Origin: an uncultured Lachnospiraceae bacterium
GTDB lineage: Bacteria > Bacillota > Clostridia > Lachnospirales > Lachnospiraceae
NCBI GenBank assembly: GCA_947631685.1
Contig: CANRMI010000005.1
Coordinates: 58,001 to 122,000 of the forward strand
Direction of reading: 5' to 3'
DNA: 64,000 nucleotides
Positions 52,229-61,911 of this stretch are shown one piece after another. Both the position numbers and the translations under genes were made by a program. The notes below the pieces were generated by a model, which worked only from the letters and a program-made list of their open reading frames with translations, searched no databases and was not told where the DNA came from. How positions within the stretch are numbered: the first letter of the stretch is position 1; every line of letters begins with the position of its first letter.

Positions 52229-53257
52229 CTATTCGTAATCCGCAATATCGTAGATCAGCCGCTCGCTGTCGGCCCAGCCCAGACAGGGATCGGTAATGGA
52301 TTTGCCATAGACGCCCTCGCCGATCTTCTGGCAGCCCTCCTCCAGATAGCTTTCGATCATCACGCCTTTTACCAGGCCGTGAATATCGGGACTTAGTTTC
52401 CTGCTGTGCATCACTTCCTTGACGATCCGGACCTGCTGTTTAAAATCTTTGTTGGAATTGGAGTGGTTCGCGTCAATGATGCAGGCGGGATTTTTCAGGT
52501 CTCTCTCATTGTAAAGAGTCAGCAGGGTATTCAAGTCTTCATAGTGGTAATTCGGGAGGTTGCGGCCATATTTGTTGGTCGCGCCCCGCAGAACCGTATG
52601 CGCCAGTTCATTTCCCGTGGTATGCACCTCCCAGCCTCTGTAGATAAAGGAATGGGGTCTTTGAGCCGCGTAAACGGAGTTCAGCATAACGGAAAAATCG
52701 CCGCTGGTGGGGTTTTTCATGCCGGCAGGTACGTCGAAGCCGCTGCAGGCCAGCCTGTGCTGCTGATCCTCCACGGAACGGGCGCCGATAGCCACATAAG
52801 AAAGAATATCGGATACATAGTGCCAGTTTTCGGGATAGAGCATTTCGTCGGCCGCGCTCAGGCCGCTTTCCGCCATAGCCCGTATCTGCATTTTTCTCAT
52901 GGCGATCAGACCCGCGAGAAAATCAGGCTTCTTCTCCGGATCGGGCTGGGAAACGATACCTTTATAGCCCTCCCCCGTGGTGCGAGGTTTATTGGTGTAG
53001 ATGCGGGGAACCAGAACCAGCTTGTCCTTTACCTTTTCGGCGACATTAGCCAGCCGGTTGACGTATTCGCAGACGGATTCTTCGTTGTCCGCCGAGCAGG
53101 GCCCGATAATGACTAGGAATTTGCTGCTTTTTCCCGTGAAAATGTCCCGTATCTGCGCGTCCCGCTCTTCTTTTAATCTTATCAGCTTCTCCGGAAGAGG
53201 AAACTGGGAGCGTATTTCCTCAGGCGTGGGAAGCTTTTGTATAAATTCGTAACTCAT
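52229..53257 (-). CDS. aroF: 3-deoxy-7-phosphoheptulonate synthase (DAHP synthase, AroG type)
   Basis: A 342-residue class I-alpha DAHP synthase that joins PEP and erythrose 4-phosphate at the start of the shikimate pathway. Motifs: IIGPCSADNEESVCEYV near residue 50, RIYTNKPRTTGEGYKG near 86 and IGARSVEDQQHR near 157, with IDANHSNSNKD near 264. The feedback amino acid cannot be read from the sequence. It has its own promoter on the minus strand and no other aro genes nearby. Confidence 0.94.
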   Translation of the reverse strand: MSYEFIQKLPTPEEIRSQFPLPEKLIRLKEERDAQIRDIFTGKSSKFLVIIGPCSADNEESVCEYVNRLANVAEKVKDKLVLVPRIYTNKPRTTGEGYKGIVSQPDPEKKPDFLAGLIAMRKMQIRAMAESGLSAADEMLYPENWHYVSDILSYVAIGARSVEDQQHRLACSGFDVPAGMKNPTSGDFSVMLNSVYAAQRPHSFIYRGWEVHTTGNELAHTVLRGATNKYGRNLPNYHYEDLNTLLTLYNERDLKNPACIIDANHSNSNKDFKQQVRIVKEVMHSRKLSPDIHGLVKGVMIESYLEEGCQKIGEGVYGKSITDPCLGWADSERLIYDIADYE

Positions 53258-53305
53258 GTTCAGCCTCCGTGTTCTTTCTTGGACCTTCTGACAAAATCCG
53301 ATTGC

Positions 53306-53334
53306 ATTATATAATAAAATCCGAAAGGAAGCAA
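53306..53334 (-). promoter_or_regulatory. Promoter of the DAHP synthase gene
   Basis: On the minus strand: TTGCTT (53334-53329), 17 bases, TATAAT (53311-53306). It begins only 2 bases after the stop codon of the upstream flippase gene. Confidence 0.82.
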
Positions 53335-53336
53335 GC

Positions 53337-54710
53337 CTATCGTTTTCTCAGAAGATGTTTCAGAAGCAGGAGATAACAGCCTGTGGTGTAGGCCTGGCTG
53401 AAAAGCAGTCCCGCTATATAGCTGTAGATCCCAAAACGGGGCAGCAGGAAAAACACAAAGGCCAGCCGGATGCAGAGGGAGGACACGTTGATGAAAAAGA
53501 TGCCAACGGCGCCGCCCAGACCGTTTAAAATACCGGAAAGGGTGGTGCCCAGATACATAAAGGGGCAGATCAGGCTGAGCACGCAGATAAAATTTCCCGC
53601 CAGAGGGCTTTTAAAAAGCATCTGGCCCAAAAGACGGCCGAAGCACAAAAAGCCCAGAGTGCAGACGCAGCCCAGAGTCAGGCAGGAGTACAGGGTTTTG
53701 CCCAGGGTACGGCGGATGGCGGCCTTGTTGCCTGCGGCGTCCGCCTCGGAGACAATGGGAAGCAGGAGAACGGACATGGAGCCGGTCAGGGCGTTGGGAA
53801 AGAAGATCAGCGGCAGTGCCATACCGGTGAGCACGCCGTATATGCTGAGGGCAGCCGCGGAGGTATAGCCGTAGGCCTGCAGCCGGGAGGGGATGTAGAC
53901 AGCCTCCACGCTCTGGAGCAGGTTGATGACAATGCGGGTGACGGAAAGAGGAACGGCCAGGGACAGGAGGCCGGCGGTTATTTTTGAGCAGGATCTGGAG
54001 GGAGCGGCGGGAGAGGCAGGAGCGGAAACGGCCCGGTAATAGCGGAAGTATACGGCGCCTATGCATACCAGCATGGCAAAAAACTCGCCCACGACCAAAC
54101 CCGCTACAGCTACATTGATGGATGGAACGGTACCGTTCTGGGCGGCCAGGCGTTCGGCGCTGTAGACGCAGAAGATGCGGCAGAACTGCTCAAGCAGCTG
54201 GGTAAAGGCGGGAAGAGCGGTTTTTCGGATGCCGTAATAGTAGCCGTTGATACAGGCGTGTACGGCACTTAAGGGAATGGAAAGGGCAATGATGCGCAGC
54301 ATGGAAGCCGTTCGCTCTTCTAAGAGAAAATGTACGGCGATCCACTCTGAAAAATGAATAACGGCACCGGTACAAAATAAGGACAGGCACAGGGAAACAG
54401 AAAGCCCCATCATAAGGACACGAAAGGGGGATCTGGCATTTCCGGAGGAAATCTCGCCCGCCACGTATTTGGATATGGAGGTCTGCAGACCGGCGGCAGT
54501 GACGGAGAAGGACAGTGCCAGTACGGGATTTAAAAGCTGGTAAACGCCCATGCCCTCCTCCCCGAACAGGCGGGAAAGATAGATACGGTAGAAAAAGCCG
54601 ATGATGCGGCTGGCAAATCCGGTCAGCGTCAGGATGATGGTGCCGGTAATAAGAGGATTTCTTCCGGGATTTTTCCGGGGATTCTTTTTTAAAAGCTGCT
54701 TTTTTTTCAT
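53337..54710 (-). CDS. SpoVB-like polysaccharide/lipid flippase
   Basis: A 457-residue MOP-superfamily protein with about 12-14 helices. After a basic N-terminus it has the family start TLTGFASRIIGFFYRIYLSR and GEEGMGVYQLLNPVLALSFS, which fits SpoVB and relatives needed for spore cortex synthesis or polysaccharide export. It is shorter than the flippase at 32.9 kb and belongs to a different subgroup. It lies divergent to nifS, about 150 bases apart. Confidence 0.82.
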   Translation of the reverse strand: MKKKQLLKKNPRKNPGRNPLITGTIILTLTGFASRIIGFFYRIYLSRLFGEEGMGVYQLLNPVLALSFSVTAAGLQTSISKYVAGEISSGNARSPFRVLMMGLSVSLCLSLFCTGAVIHFSEWIAVHFLLEERTASMLRIIALSIPLSAVHACINGYYYGIRKTALPAFTQLLEQFCRIFCVYSAERLAAQNGTVPSINVAVAGLVVGEFFAMLVCIGAVYFRYYRAVSAPASPAAPSRSCSKITAGLLSLAVPLSVTRIVINLLQSVEAVYIPSRLQAYGYTSAAALSIYGVLTGMALPLIFFPNALTGSMSVLLLPIVSEADAAGNKAAIRRTLGKTLYSCLTLGCVCTLGFLCFGRLLGQMLFKSPLAGNFICVLSLICPFMYLGTTLSGILNGLGGAVGIFFINVSSLCIRLAFVFFLLPRFGIYSYIAGLLFSQAYTTGCYLLLLKHLLRKR

Positions 54711-54772
54711 GAAATATGTATGCCGGGGGAATATACGGCGGGATTTTTGATAAGTATATTCCGTAAGAAAGG

Positions 54773-54801
54773 TTGACAGAACCCGAAAGGGGAGTTATAG
54801 T
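54773..54801 (+). promoter_or_regulatory. Promoter of nifS-nifU-mnmA
   Basis: TTGACA (54773-54778), 17 bases, TATAGT (54796-54801). Confidence 0.85.
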
Positions 54802-54815
54802 GTACATATATTAAC

Positions 54816-54832
54816 CCTAGTGAAATACTAGG
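54816..54832 (+). promoter_or_regulatory. Inverted repeat operator candidate before nifS
   Basis: CCTAGT (54816-54821) and ACTAGG (54827-54832) form a perfect 6-base dyad with a 5-base centre GAAAT, 15 bases after the -10 box. The place and form suggest an Rrf2/IscR-type repressor site. No Rrf2 gene lies in the window. Confidence 0.6.
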
Positions 54833-54857
54833 AAATGAAATGCAGGGAGGAAGCAGC

Positions 54858-56054
54858 ATGATATATTTGGATAATGCGGCAACGACCAGACCGGTGCCCG
54901 GGGCGGTAGAAGCTATGATGCCGTATCTGACGGACTATTATGGGAATCCCAGCTCTATCTATTCCTTTTCGGAGAAGAGCAGGCAGGTTATTCAGGATAC
55001 CAGGGATTATATCGCGCAGAGTCTTCATGCCCAGAGCGGGGAAATCTATTTTACCGCAGGGGGCAGTGAGTCCGACAACTGGGCGATCAAGGCGGCGGCG
55101 GAAGCCTATGCCTTTAAGGGAAAACATATCATCACCAGCAAAATAGAGCACCATGCAGTTCTGCACACTTGTCAGTACCTAGAGAAGCAGGGTTACGAAG
55201 TCACCTATGTGGGGGTTGACGAAAACGGCGTGATCAACATGGAAGAATTGAAAGCGGCTGTCAGGGAGGATACGATTTTAATCACCGTGATGGCTGCCAA
55301 CAACGAGATCGGCACCATTCAGCCCATAAAGGAAATCGGGGAACTGGCAAAGGCGCATGGCATTTTATTTCATACCGACGCGGTGCAGGCCTACGCGCAG
55401 ATCCCTCTGGACGTGGAGGAAATGCATATCGATATGCTTTCCGGTAGCGGCCACAAATTTCACGGCCCTAAGGGCATCGGCTTCCTCTACATCCGCAAGG
55501 GAGTGAAGATACGCTCTTTTGTACACGGAGGAGCGCAGGAGAGGGCCAGGAGAGCGGGTACGGAGAATGTGCCGGGGATAGCAGGCATGGGCGCCGCGGC
55601 AAAATATTCCTTTGACATTCTGGAAGAGAAAATGAAAAAAGAAACGCAGCTCAGGGACTATCTGATAGACAGGGTTTTAACGGAAATTCCCTACGTGCGT
55701 TTAAACGGCGATAGGAAAAAGCGTCTACCCGGCAATGCCAATTTCAGTTTTCGGTTTGTGGAGGGCGAATCCATGCTGATCCACCTGGATCAGAAGGGAA
55801 TCTGCGCTTCCAGCGGCAGCGCCTGTACATCGGGTTCCCTGGATCCGTCCCATGTACTGCTGGCCATCGGCCTGCCCCATGAGATTGCCCACGGCTCCTT
55901 ACGGCTCACGCTTTCCGAGGAGACCACCCGGGAGGAACTGGACTATGTAGTGGATAATTTAAAGGAAATTGTGGCATATATCAGGAATATGTCCCCCCTG
56001 TACGAAGATTTTGTCAGGGCACAGGGACAAAAGGAGGCAGAGCATGTACAGTGA
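54858..56054 (+). CDS. nifS: Cysteine desulfurase NifS/IscS
   Basis: A 398-residue PLP enzyme that removes sulfur from cysteine for Fe-S clusters and tRNA thiolation. It opens MIYLDNAATTRPVPGAV; the PLP Lys is in SGSGHKFHGPKGIGF near residue 200, and the active Cys is in SSGSACTSGSLDPSH near residue 325. The ATG at 54858 follows GGGAGG; an in-frame ATG at 54840 precedes that site. It overlaps nifU by 11 bases. Confidence 0.95.
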   Translation: MIYLDNAATTRPVPGAVEAMMPYLTDYYGNPSSIYSFSEKSRQVIQDTRDYIAQSLHAQSGEIYFTAGGSESDNWAIKAAAEAYAFKGKHIITSKIEHHAVLHTCQYLEKQGYEVTYVGVDENGVINMEELKAAVREDTILITVMAANNEIGTIQPIKEIGELAKAHGILFHTDAVQAYAQIPLDVEEMHIDMLSGSGHKFHGPKGIGFLYIRKGVKIRSFVHGGAQERARRAGTENVPGIAGMGAAAKYSFDILEEKMKKETQLRDYLIDRVLTEIPYVRLNGDRKKRLPGNANFSFRFVEGESMLIHLDQKGICASSGSACTSGSLDPSHVLLAIGLPHEIAHGSLRLTLSEETTREELDYVVDNLKEIVAYIRNMSPLYEDFVRAQGQKEAEHVQ

Positions 56055-56487
56055 AAAGGTAATGGATCATTTTAACAACCCCAGGAATGTGGGGGAGATT
56101 GAGAACGCCAGCGGCGTGGGCACTGTAGGAAACGCCAAATGCGGCGATATTATGCGGATCTATCTGGATATTGACGATAAAGGCATCATCAGGGACTGTA
56201 AGTTTAAGACCTTTGGCTGCGGAGCCGCGGTAGCTACCAGCAGCATGGCTACGGAACTGGTAAAGGGCAAAAGCATCGAAGAGGCCATGCAGGTGACAAA
56301 CAAGGCGGTCATGGAAGCTTTGGACGGCCTGCCCCCCGTGAAGGTGCACTGCTCTCTTTTAGCGGAGGAGGCCATTCACGCCGCTCTCTGGGATTACGCC
56401 GAGAAAAACCATATTACCATCGCGGGCCTGAGCAAGCCCAAGTCCGATATTCATGAGGGTGAGGAAGCCGAAGAGGAAGAGTACTAA
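56044..56487 (+). CDS. nifU: Fe-S cluster scaffold protein NifU/IscU
   Basis: A 147-residue scaffold on which Fe-S clusters are built. The three ligand cysteines are visible: AKCGDIMRIYL near residue 37, FGCGAAVATSSM near 61 and KVHCSLLAEEAI near 103. The start MYSEKVMDHFNNPRN is typical. The tail is acidic. It lies between nifS and mnmA, so sulfur transfer partners are encoded together. Confidence 0.95.
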   Translation: MYSEKVMDHFNNPRNVGEIENASGVGTVGNAKCGDIMRIYLDIDDKGIIRDCKFKTFGCGAAVATSSMATELVKGKSIEEAMQVTNKAVMEALDGLPPVKVHCSLLAEEAIHAALWDYAEKNHITIAGLSKPKSDIHEGEEAEEEEY

Positions 56488-56490
56488 GCT

Positions 56491-57564
56491 ATGAGGGAAA
56501 AAGTCGTAGTAGGAATGTCGGGAGGCGTGGATTCCTCCGTGGCGGCATATCTTTTGAAAAAGCAGGGTTACCAGGTCATCGGCGTGACCATGGGGATATG
56601 GCAGGACGAGGACGCCGGGACTGCGCAGGAGGGATGCTGCTGCGGCGTAAGCGCGGTGGAGGATGCCAGGAGAGTGGCAGCTGCTCTGGATATTCCCTAC
56701 TACGTCATGAATTTTAAAGAAGAATTTCAGCGTCAGGTAAGGGATTATTTTACCGGGGAATATCTAAGGGGCAGAACGCCCAATCCCTGTATTGCCTGCA
56801 ACCGCTACGTGAAATGGGAAGCGCTGCTTAGGCGGAGCCTGGAAATCGGCGCGGACTGTATCGCCACCGGCCACTACGCTTTGCTGGGAAGGCATCCGGA
56901 GGGCAGGCTGGCCATAAAGAACGCTGTGACGGCAGAAAAAGACCAGACCTACGCCCTCTACAGCCTGACGCAGGAGCAGCTTTCCCGTACCCTGATGCCC
57001 ATAGGAAACTATACCAAAGAGGAGGTACGGCGGATAGCGAAAGAAGCCGGACTTCCTGTGGCGGATAAGCCGGACAGTCAGGACATCTGTTTTGTACCCG
57101 ATGGGGATTACGCGGCTTTTTTGGAAAAAGAGGCGCCGGAACGCATTCCGCCTGCGGGGAATTTTGTGGACAAATGGGGAAACGTGCTGGGACGGCATAA
57201 GGGGATCATCCATTACACCATAGGGCAGCGCAAGGGCCTGGGGCTTTCTCTGGGGCATCCGGTCTTTGTGGCGCGGATCCGCCCCGAAACCAACGAAGTG
57301 GTGATCGGAGAAGACGAAGACATCCGTATGGATACCGTTTTCTGCGACAGGATCAGCTATATGGCTATGGACACTCTGGAAAAACCCAGGCGGGCGCTGG
57401 TAAAGATACGCTACGCCCATCAGGGGGAAGAGGCTTTACTGGAGCCTTGGCCGGAAGGCCGTATCAAAATCACCTTTGATAAACCGGTGCGGGCCGCAAC
57501 GCCGGGACAGGCTGCCGTTTTTTACGAAGACGGCTGGGTGCTGGGCGGCGGCACCATATTGTAA
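56491..57564 (+). CDS. mnmA: tRNA-specific 2-thiouridylase
   Basis: A 357-residue enzyme that thiolates U34 of Lys, Glu and Gln tRNAs. The PP-loop GMSGGVDSSVAAYLLK is at residues 8-23, the catalytic Cys in TPNPCIACNRYVKW near 98, the second Cys in KPDSQDICFVPDGDY near 196, and C-terminal beta domains follow. Sulfur would come from NifS next door. The gap to nifU is 3 bases. Confidence 0.96.
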   Translation: MREKVVVGMSGGVDSSVAAYLLKKQGYQVIGVTMGIWQDEDAGTAQEGCCCGVSAVEDARRVAAALDIPYYVMNFKEEFQRQVRDYFTGEYLRGRTPNPCIACNRYVKWEALLRRSLEIGADCIATGHYALLGRHPEGRLAIKNAVTAEKDQTYALYSLTQEQLSRTLMPIGNYTKEEVRRIAKEAGLPVADKPDSQDICFVPDGDYAAFLEKEAPERIPPAGNFVDKWGNVLGRHKGIIHYTIGQRKGLGLSLGHPVFVARIRPETNEVVIGEDEDIRMDTVFCDRISYMAMDTLEKPRRALVKIRYAHQGEEALLEPWPEGRIKITFDKPVRAATPGQAAVFYEDGWVLGGGTIL

Positions 57565-57568
57565 GACG

Positions 57569-58387
57569 CTATATTCTGTGAAATTCCGGAACCCGTTTTT
57601 CGTAGACGCAGTAATAGCGGAAGCCGCATTCCCGCAATATTTCTCCGGCCCGGTCAAAATCTGCGGCTACGTCTTTCGCGCAGTGGGCGTCGGAGCCCAC
57701 CGTGACGATCTCACCGCCCAGCTGCCGGTAACGCTTTAACACGTCCATATGAGGACTGGCCTGGGAAAGCCCTTTCCGCAGGCTGCCGGTGTTTAACTCG
57801 ATGCCTTTTTCTTTTTCCAGTATCAGCTCCAGCATGGCGTCAAACAGCTCTTTGTATTTTTCGTAGGAATATCCCTTATCTTTTGTGAGGCCGTAGCGCA
57901 CCACGTAGTCTAAATGTCCGCAGACGTCAAAACAGGTGTGCTTTTTCAGATTGTCGATGAGGGCCTGAAAATATTCCCGGTAGGCTTCCTCGTCCGTCCG
58001 TCCCTCATAGTAGGCGGGATAGTAAGGATCCCTGCCGTTTACGATGTGGACGGAGCCGATGATAAAGTCAAACTCATAGGATCTGGCGTAGAGTGCCAGT
58101 TCCCTTTGCAGATGCGGCTGCAGTCCCAGCTCCACGCCGAAGAGGATATGCAGACTGTCTTTATATTTTTCTTTCAGACGGGCCAGATCATAGAGATAGG
58201 AGTCCGTATTTAAAAGAAAGAAATCCGCCGGTGTTTCCTCGGAGGGCGGGAAATCCATATCCATATGCTCCGTGAAGCAGAGGTGGGTAAGGCCTTTGTT
58301 GACAGCGGCCAGGACGAGATCTTCCATAGGTTCGCTGCTGTCCCCCGAATAGGAGGAGTGAAGATGATAGTCGGCTCTAACAGGCAT
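57569..58387 (-). CDS. hisJ: PHP-domain histidinol-phosphatase (HisJ type)
   Basis: A 272-residue PHP-fold phosphatase. Metal ligands are in DYHLHSSYSGDS (residues 5-16), FTEHMDMDF near 38, FGVELGLQPH near 82, IGSVHIV near 112, and the C-terminal GSDAHCAKDVAADFDRA. HisJ removes phosphate in histidine synthesis, but many PHP proteins are called this without proof, and no his genes are nearby. It converges with mnmA with a 4-base gap. Confidence 0.85.
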   Translation of the reverse strand: MPVRADYHLHSSYSGDSSEPMEDLVLAAVNKGLTHLCFTEHMDMDFPPSEETPADFFLLNTDSYLYDLARLKEKYKDSLHILFGVELGLQPHLQRELALYARSYEFDFIIGSVHIVNGRDPYYPAYYEGRTDEEAYREYFQALIDNLKKHTCFDVCGHLDYVVRYGLTKDKGYSYEKYKELFDAMLELILEKEKGIELNTGSLRKGLSQASPHMDVLKRYRQLGGEIVTVGSDAHCAKDVAADFDRAGEILRECGFRYYCVYEKRVPEFHRI

Positions 58388-58540
58388 AGTCGTTTCCTTT
58401 CTGTATGAAAATCTATATCCGAAACGGATGCTCCGGAGGAAAAGCTTTATCCGGATATGCCAATTATACCAAAAAAACCCTGTAAAATTATGAACAAAAT
58501 ATAAAAATTCCCAATTATGGCAAAAATTTTTATTTTCATC

Positions 58541-58569
58541 TTGAATTATGGACAGGAATTAGGTAAAAT
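58541..58569 (+). promoter_or_regulatory. Promoter of gapA
   Basis: TTGAAT (58541-58546), 17 bases, TAAAAT (58564-58569). An unused-looking TTGACA lies at 58577-58582. The 250-base AT-rich gap from 58388 also has two AATTATGG copies (about 58513 and 58544). No clear regulator gene is nearby. Confidence 0.6.
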
Positions 58570-58638
58570 TACATTGTTGACAAATTTTTGGCAATCATAT
58601 TGATTGGTACAATAATAAAATTTTAGGAGGAATCTAAA

Positions 58639-59652
58639 ATGGCAGTAAGAGTAGCAATTAATGGTTTCGGCCGTATCGGCCGTCTTGCATTCAGACAGAT
58701 GTTTGATGCAGAAGGATACGAAGTAGTGGCGATCAACGATCTGACAAGCCCTAAGATGCTTGCACATCTGTTGAAGTATGATTCTTCTCAGGGTAAGTAC
58801 AAATACGCTGACTCTGTAGAAGCAGGTGAGGACAGCATCACCGTAAACGGCAAGACCATTACGATCTATAAAGAGGCAGACGCTTCCAAGCTTCCCTGGG
58901 GAGAGTTAAAGGTAGACGTAGTTTTGGAGTGTACCGGTTTCTATACCTCCAAGGAAAAGGCTTCCGCGCACGTTGCGGCAGGCGCTCGTAAAGTCGTTAT
59001 TTCCGCTCCCGCGGGAAATGACCTGCCCACTATCGTTTACAATGTAAACCATGATACCTTAAAGCCTGAAGATACGGTTATTTCCGCAGCTTCCTGTACC
59101 ACCAACTGCCTGGCTCCCATGGCTAAGGCACTGAATGATTTCGCTCCCATCCAGAGCGGTATCATGACCACCGTACATGCTTATACCGGTGACCAGATGA
59201 TCCTGGACGGACCTCAGAGGAAGGGCGATCTGAGAAGAAGCCGCGCGGGCGCATGCAACATCGTTCCCAACTCCACTGGCGCGGCTAAGGCGATCGGCCT
59301 GGTTATCCCTGAACTGAACGGCAAGCTGATCGGTTCCGCGCAGCGTGTACCTACCGCAACCGGTTCCACCACCATTCTGGTAGCAGTTGTGAAGGGTGAA
59401 GTTACCAAGGAAGGCATCAATGCAGCCATGAAGGCAGCTAAAACCGAGTCCTTTGATTACAACGAGGACGAGATCGTATCTTCCGACATCGTAGGCAGCA
59501 CCTACGGCTCCATCTTCGACGCAACCCAGACCATGGTTTCCAAGATGGAAGATGGCAACAGCCTGGTACAGGTTGTTTCCTGGTATGATAACGAGAACAG
59601 CTACACCAGCCAGATGGTTCGTACCATTAAGTATTTCAGCGAACTGAAATAA
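58639..59652 (+). CDS. gapA: Glyceraldehyde-3-phosphate dehydrogenase
   Basis: A 337-residue glycolytic enzyme. The NAD site is [14 protein letters not shown] (residues 7-20) with Asp34 that prefers NAD. The catalytic Cys153 is in [12 protein letters not shown]; the His is in HAYTGDQ. The codon use is noticeably strict compared with neighbours, as expected for a highly expressed gene. It is first in gapA-pgk-tpiA. Confidence 0.98.
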   Translation: MAVRVAINGFGRIGRLAFRQMFDAEGYEVVAINDLTSPKMLAHLLKYDSSQGKYKYADSVEAGEDSITVNGKTITIYKEADASKLPWGELKVDVVLECTGFYTSKEKASAHVAAGARKVVISAPAGNDLPTIVYNVNHDTLKPEDTVISAASCTTNCLAPMAKALNDFAPIQSGIMTTVHAYTGDQMILDGPQRKGDLRRSRAGACNIVPNSTGAAKAIGLVIPELNGKLIGSAQRVPTATGSTTILVAVVKGEVTKEGINAAMKAAKTESFDYNEDEIVSSDIVGSTYGSIFDATQTMVSKMEDGNSLVQVVSWYDNENSYTSQMVRTIKYFSELK

Positions 59653-59670
59653 AACAGGTTTGACCTGCCA

Positions 59671-59702
59671 AGGTCCGGTCTTCAGGACCGGACCTTTTTT
59701 TA
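59671..59702 (+). terminator. Strong hairpin between gapA and pgk
   Basis: AGGTCCGGTC (59671-59680) pairs perfectly with GACCGGACCT (59686-59695), followed by about eight T. It should leave gapA mRNA in excess over pgk and tpiA. Confidence 0.92.
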
Positions 59703-59726
59703 AAATCAAAATCGGAGGACAGTACA

Positions 59727-60950
59727 ATGGGTTTAAATAAGAAATCTGTAGACGATATTAACGCGAAGGGAAAAAGAGTACTGGTAAGATGTGACTTTAA
59801 CGTACCCTTAAAGAACGGCGAGATTACGGACGAAACTCGTATCGTTGCGGCGCTTCCTACCATTAAGAAGCTGATCGACGACGGCGGCAAGGTCATTCTC
59901 TGCTCCCACCTGGGCAAGGTAAAGAACGGCCCCAACGAAGGAGAATCCCTGGCTCCCGTAGCCAAGAGGCTTTCTGAAAAGCTGGGCAAGGAAGTCGTAT
60001 TTGTAAGTGACTATAACGTGACCGGCGAAGCTGCTACCGCGGCAGTAGCCAATATGAAAGAGGGAGACGTGGTGCTGCTTCAGAATACCCGTTTCCGCGG
60101 CGCGGAGGAAACCAAGAACGGCGAGGCTTTCAGTAAGGAACTGGCGGATCTGGCGGATCTGTATGTATGCGACGCGTTCGGTTCTTCCCACAGGGCTCAC
60201 GCTTCCGTAGAAGGCGTTACCAAATTCATTACCGCAAAGGGCGGCGAAAACGTAGTTGGTTACCTGATGCAGAAGGAGATCAATTTCCTGGGCAACGCGG
60301 TAGAGAATCCCGTAAGACCTTTCGTAGCTATTTTGGGCGGCGCGAAGGTAGCGGATAAACTGAACGTTATTTCCAATCTTCTGGAAAAATGCGATACCCT
60401 GATCATCGGCGGCGGTATGGCTTATACTTTCTTAAAGGCACAGGGCATGGAAGTAGGCAATTCCTTAGTGGATGATGAGAAGATCGACTACTGTAAGGAA
60501 ATGATGGATAAGGCTGCCAAGCTGGGCAAGAAGCTGCTTCTTCCCGTAGATACCACCATCGCGAAGAGCTTTCCGGATCCTATTGACGGCCCTGTGGAGA
60601 TCTCCTATGTGGACGTAGATAAGATCCCTGCCGATATGGAAGGTCTGGACATTGGCCCCAAGACCGCGCAGCTGTACGCGGATGCTGTAAAGAGCGCTAA
60701 GACCGTAGTTTGGAACGGGCCCATGGGCGTATTTGAGAATCCCACCCTGGCAGCGGGCACTGTTGCGGTAGCTAAGGCGCTGGCTGAGACCGAGGCGACC
60801 ACCATCATCGGCGGCGGCGATTCCGCTGCAGCGGTAAATCAGCTGGGCTTTGGCGACAAGATGACGCATATCTCCACCGGCGGCGGCGCTTCCCTGGAAT
60901 TTTTGGAGGGCAAGGTGCTTCCCGGCGTAGCTGCGGCAGACGACAAGTAA
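59727..60950 (+). CDS. pgk: Phosphoglycerate kinase
   Basis: A 407-residue two-domain glycolytic kinase. Signature [18 protein letters not shown] near residues 16-33, the SHLGKVKNG variant near 63, and the C-terminal [16 protein letters not shown] and [16 protein letters not shown]. It follows the gapA terminator and a GGAGG ribosome site. Confidence 0.98.
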   Translation: MGLNKKSVDDINAKGKRVLVRCDFNVPLKNGEITDETRIVAALPTIKKLIDDGGKVILCSHLGKVKNGPNEGESLAPVAKRLSEKLGKEVVFVSDYNVTGEAATAAVANMKEGDVVLLQNTRFRGAEETKNGEAFSKELADLADLYVCDAFGSSHRAHASVEGVTKFITAKGGENVVGYLMQKEINFLGNAVENPVRPFVAILGGAKVADKLNVISNLLEKCDTLIIGGGMAYTFLKAQGMEVGNSLVDDEKIDYCKEMMDKAAKLGKKLLLPVDTTIAKSFPDPIDGPVEISYVDVDKIPADMEGLDIGPKTAQLYADAVKSAKTVVWNGPMGVFENPTLAAGTVAVAKALAETEATTIIGGGDSAAAVNQLGFGDKMTHISTGGGASLEFLEGKVLPGVAAADDK

Positions 60951-60960
60951 GAGCGGACAA

Positions 60961-61014
60961 GACAGCAATATACAGATAACAATATGAAAGACAGCAATGT
61001 ATTGAGACAGCAAT
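60961..61014 (+). repeat. Three GACAGCAAT repeats between pgk and tpiA
   Basis: GACAGCAAT occurs at 60961, 60990 and 61006 in the 87-base gap. The function is unknown; the tract has no T-run terminator. Confidence 0.6.
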
Positions 61015-61037
61015 AATTTAGAAGAGAGGAAAACAAA

Positions 61038-61787
61038 ATGGCAAGAAAAAAGATTATTGCCGGCAACTGGAAGATGAATATGACTCCCAGTGAGGCCGTT
61101 GCGCTGATTGAAAAGTTAAAGCCGCTTGTAGTCACCGACGAGGCGGATGTGGTATTCTGTGTACCCGCTATCGACATTATCCCCGCCATAGAGGCCGCAA
61201 AGGGCACCAATATTCAGATTGGCGCGGAAAATATGTACTTTGAGGAAAAGGGCGCCTTTACCGGAGAGATTTCTCCCGCCATGCTGGTGGACGCAGGCGT
61301 AAAATACGTTATCATCGGCCACTCCGAGAGAAGAGAGTACTTTGCGGAGACCGACGAGACCGTCAACAAGAAGGTTCTGAAAGCCTTTGAACACGGTCTG
61401 ACTCCCATTATCTGCTGCGGCGAGTCCCTGACTCAGAGGGAGCAGGGTATTACCATTGACTGGATACGCCAGCAGATCAAGATTGCTTTCTTAAATGTAA
61501 CGGCGCAGCAGGCTGAGAGTGCTGTAATCGCCTATGAGCCTATTTGGGCGATCGGCACCGGCAAGGTGGCGACTACGGAACAGGCACAGGAAGTATGCGC
61601 GGCGATCCGCGCCTGCATCGGAGAACTTTACGGAGCCGATACGGCCGCGGCAATCCGCATCCAGTACGGCGGTTCCGTATCCGCGTCCAGCGCTCCCGAA
61701 CTGTTTGCGCAGGCAGACATCGACGGCGGCCTGGTAGGCGGCGCTTCCTTAAAGGAAGATTTCGGCAAAATTGTGAATTACAAATAA
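61038..61787 (+). CDS. tpiA: Triosephosphate isomerase
   Basis: A 249-residue TIM-barrel enzyme interconverting DHAP and G3P. Lys13-region AGNWKMN, catalytic His in [11 protein letters not shown] near 95, Glu in [15 protein letters not shown] near 168, and the GGSV phosphate loop near 213. A terminator follows. Confidence 0.98.
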   Translation: MARKKIIAGNWKMNMTPSEAVALIEKLKPLVVTDEADVVFCVPAIDIIPAIEAAKGTNIQIGAENMYFEEKGAFTGEISPAMLVDAGVKYVIIGHSERREYFAETDETVNKKVLKAFEHGLTPIICCGESLTQREQGITIDWIRQQIKIAFLNVTAQQAESAVIAYEPIWAIGTGKVATTEQAQEVCAAIRACIGELYGADTAAAIRIQYGGSVSASSAPELFAQADIDGGLVGGASLKEDFGKIVNYK

Positions 61788-61795
61788 AATGCTTC

Positions 61796-61826
61796 AAAGG
61801 GCCCTGCTTCGGCGGGGCCTTTTTTC
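61796..61826 (+). terminator. Terminator after tpiA
   Basis: A GC-rich stem around a TTCG loop (61808-61811) with an A-run before and a six-T run after. Confidence 0.88.
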
Positions 61827-61835
61827 AATACAAAT

Positions 61836-61864
61836 TTGACAGAAAAAGCGAAGATGATTATAAT
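61836..61864 (+). promoter_or_regulatory. Consensus promoter of the GspE/PilB gene
   Basis: TTGACA (61836-61841), exactly 17 bases, TATAAT (61859-61864): a perfect sigma-70 consensus. Confidence 0.9.
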
Positions 61865-61911
61865 AGATACTATATGGGAGAAACCACAGCATCCGGAGGC
61901 ACAGGTAGGAT

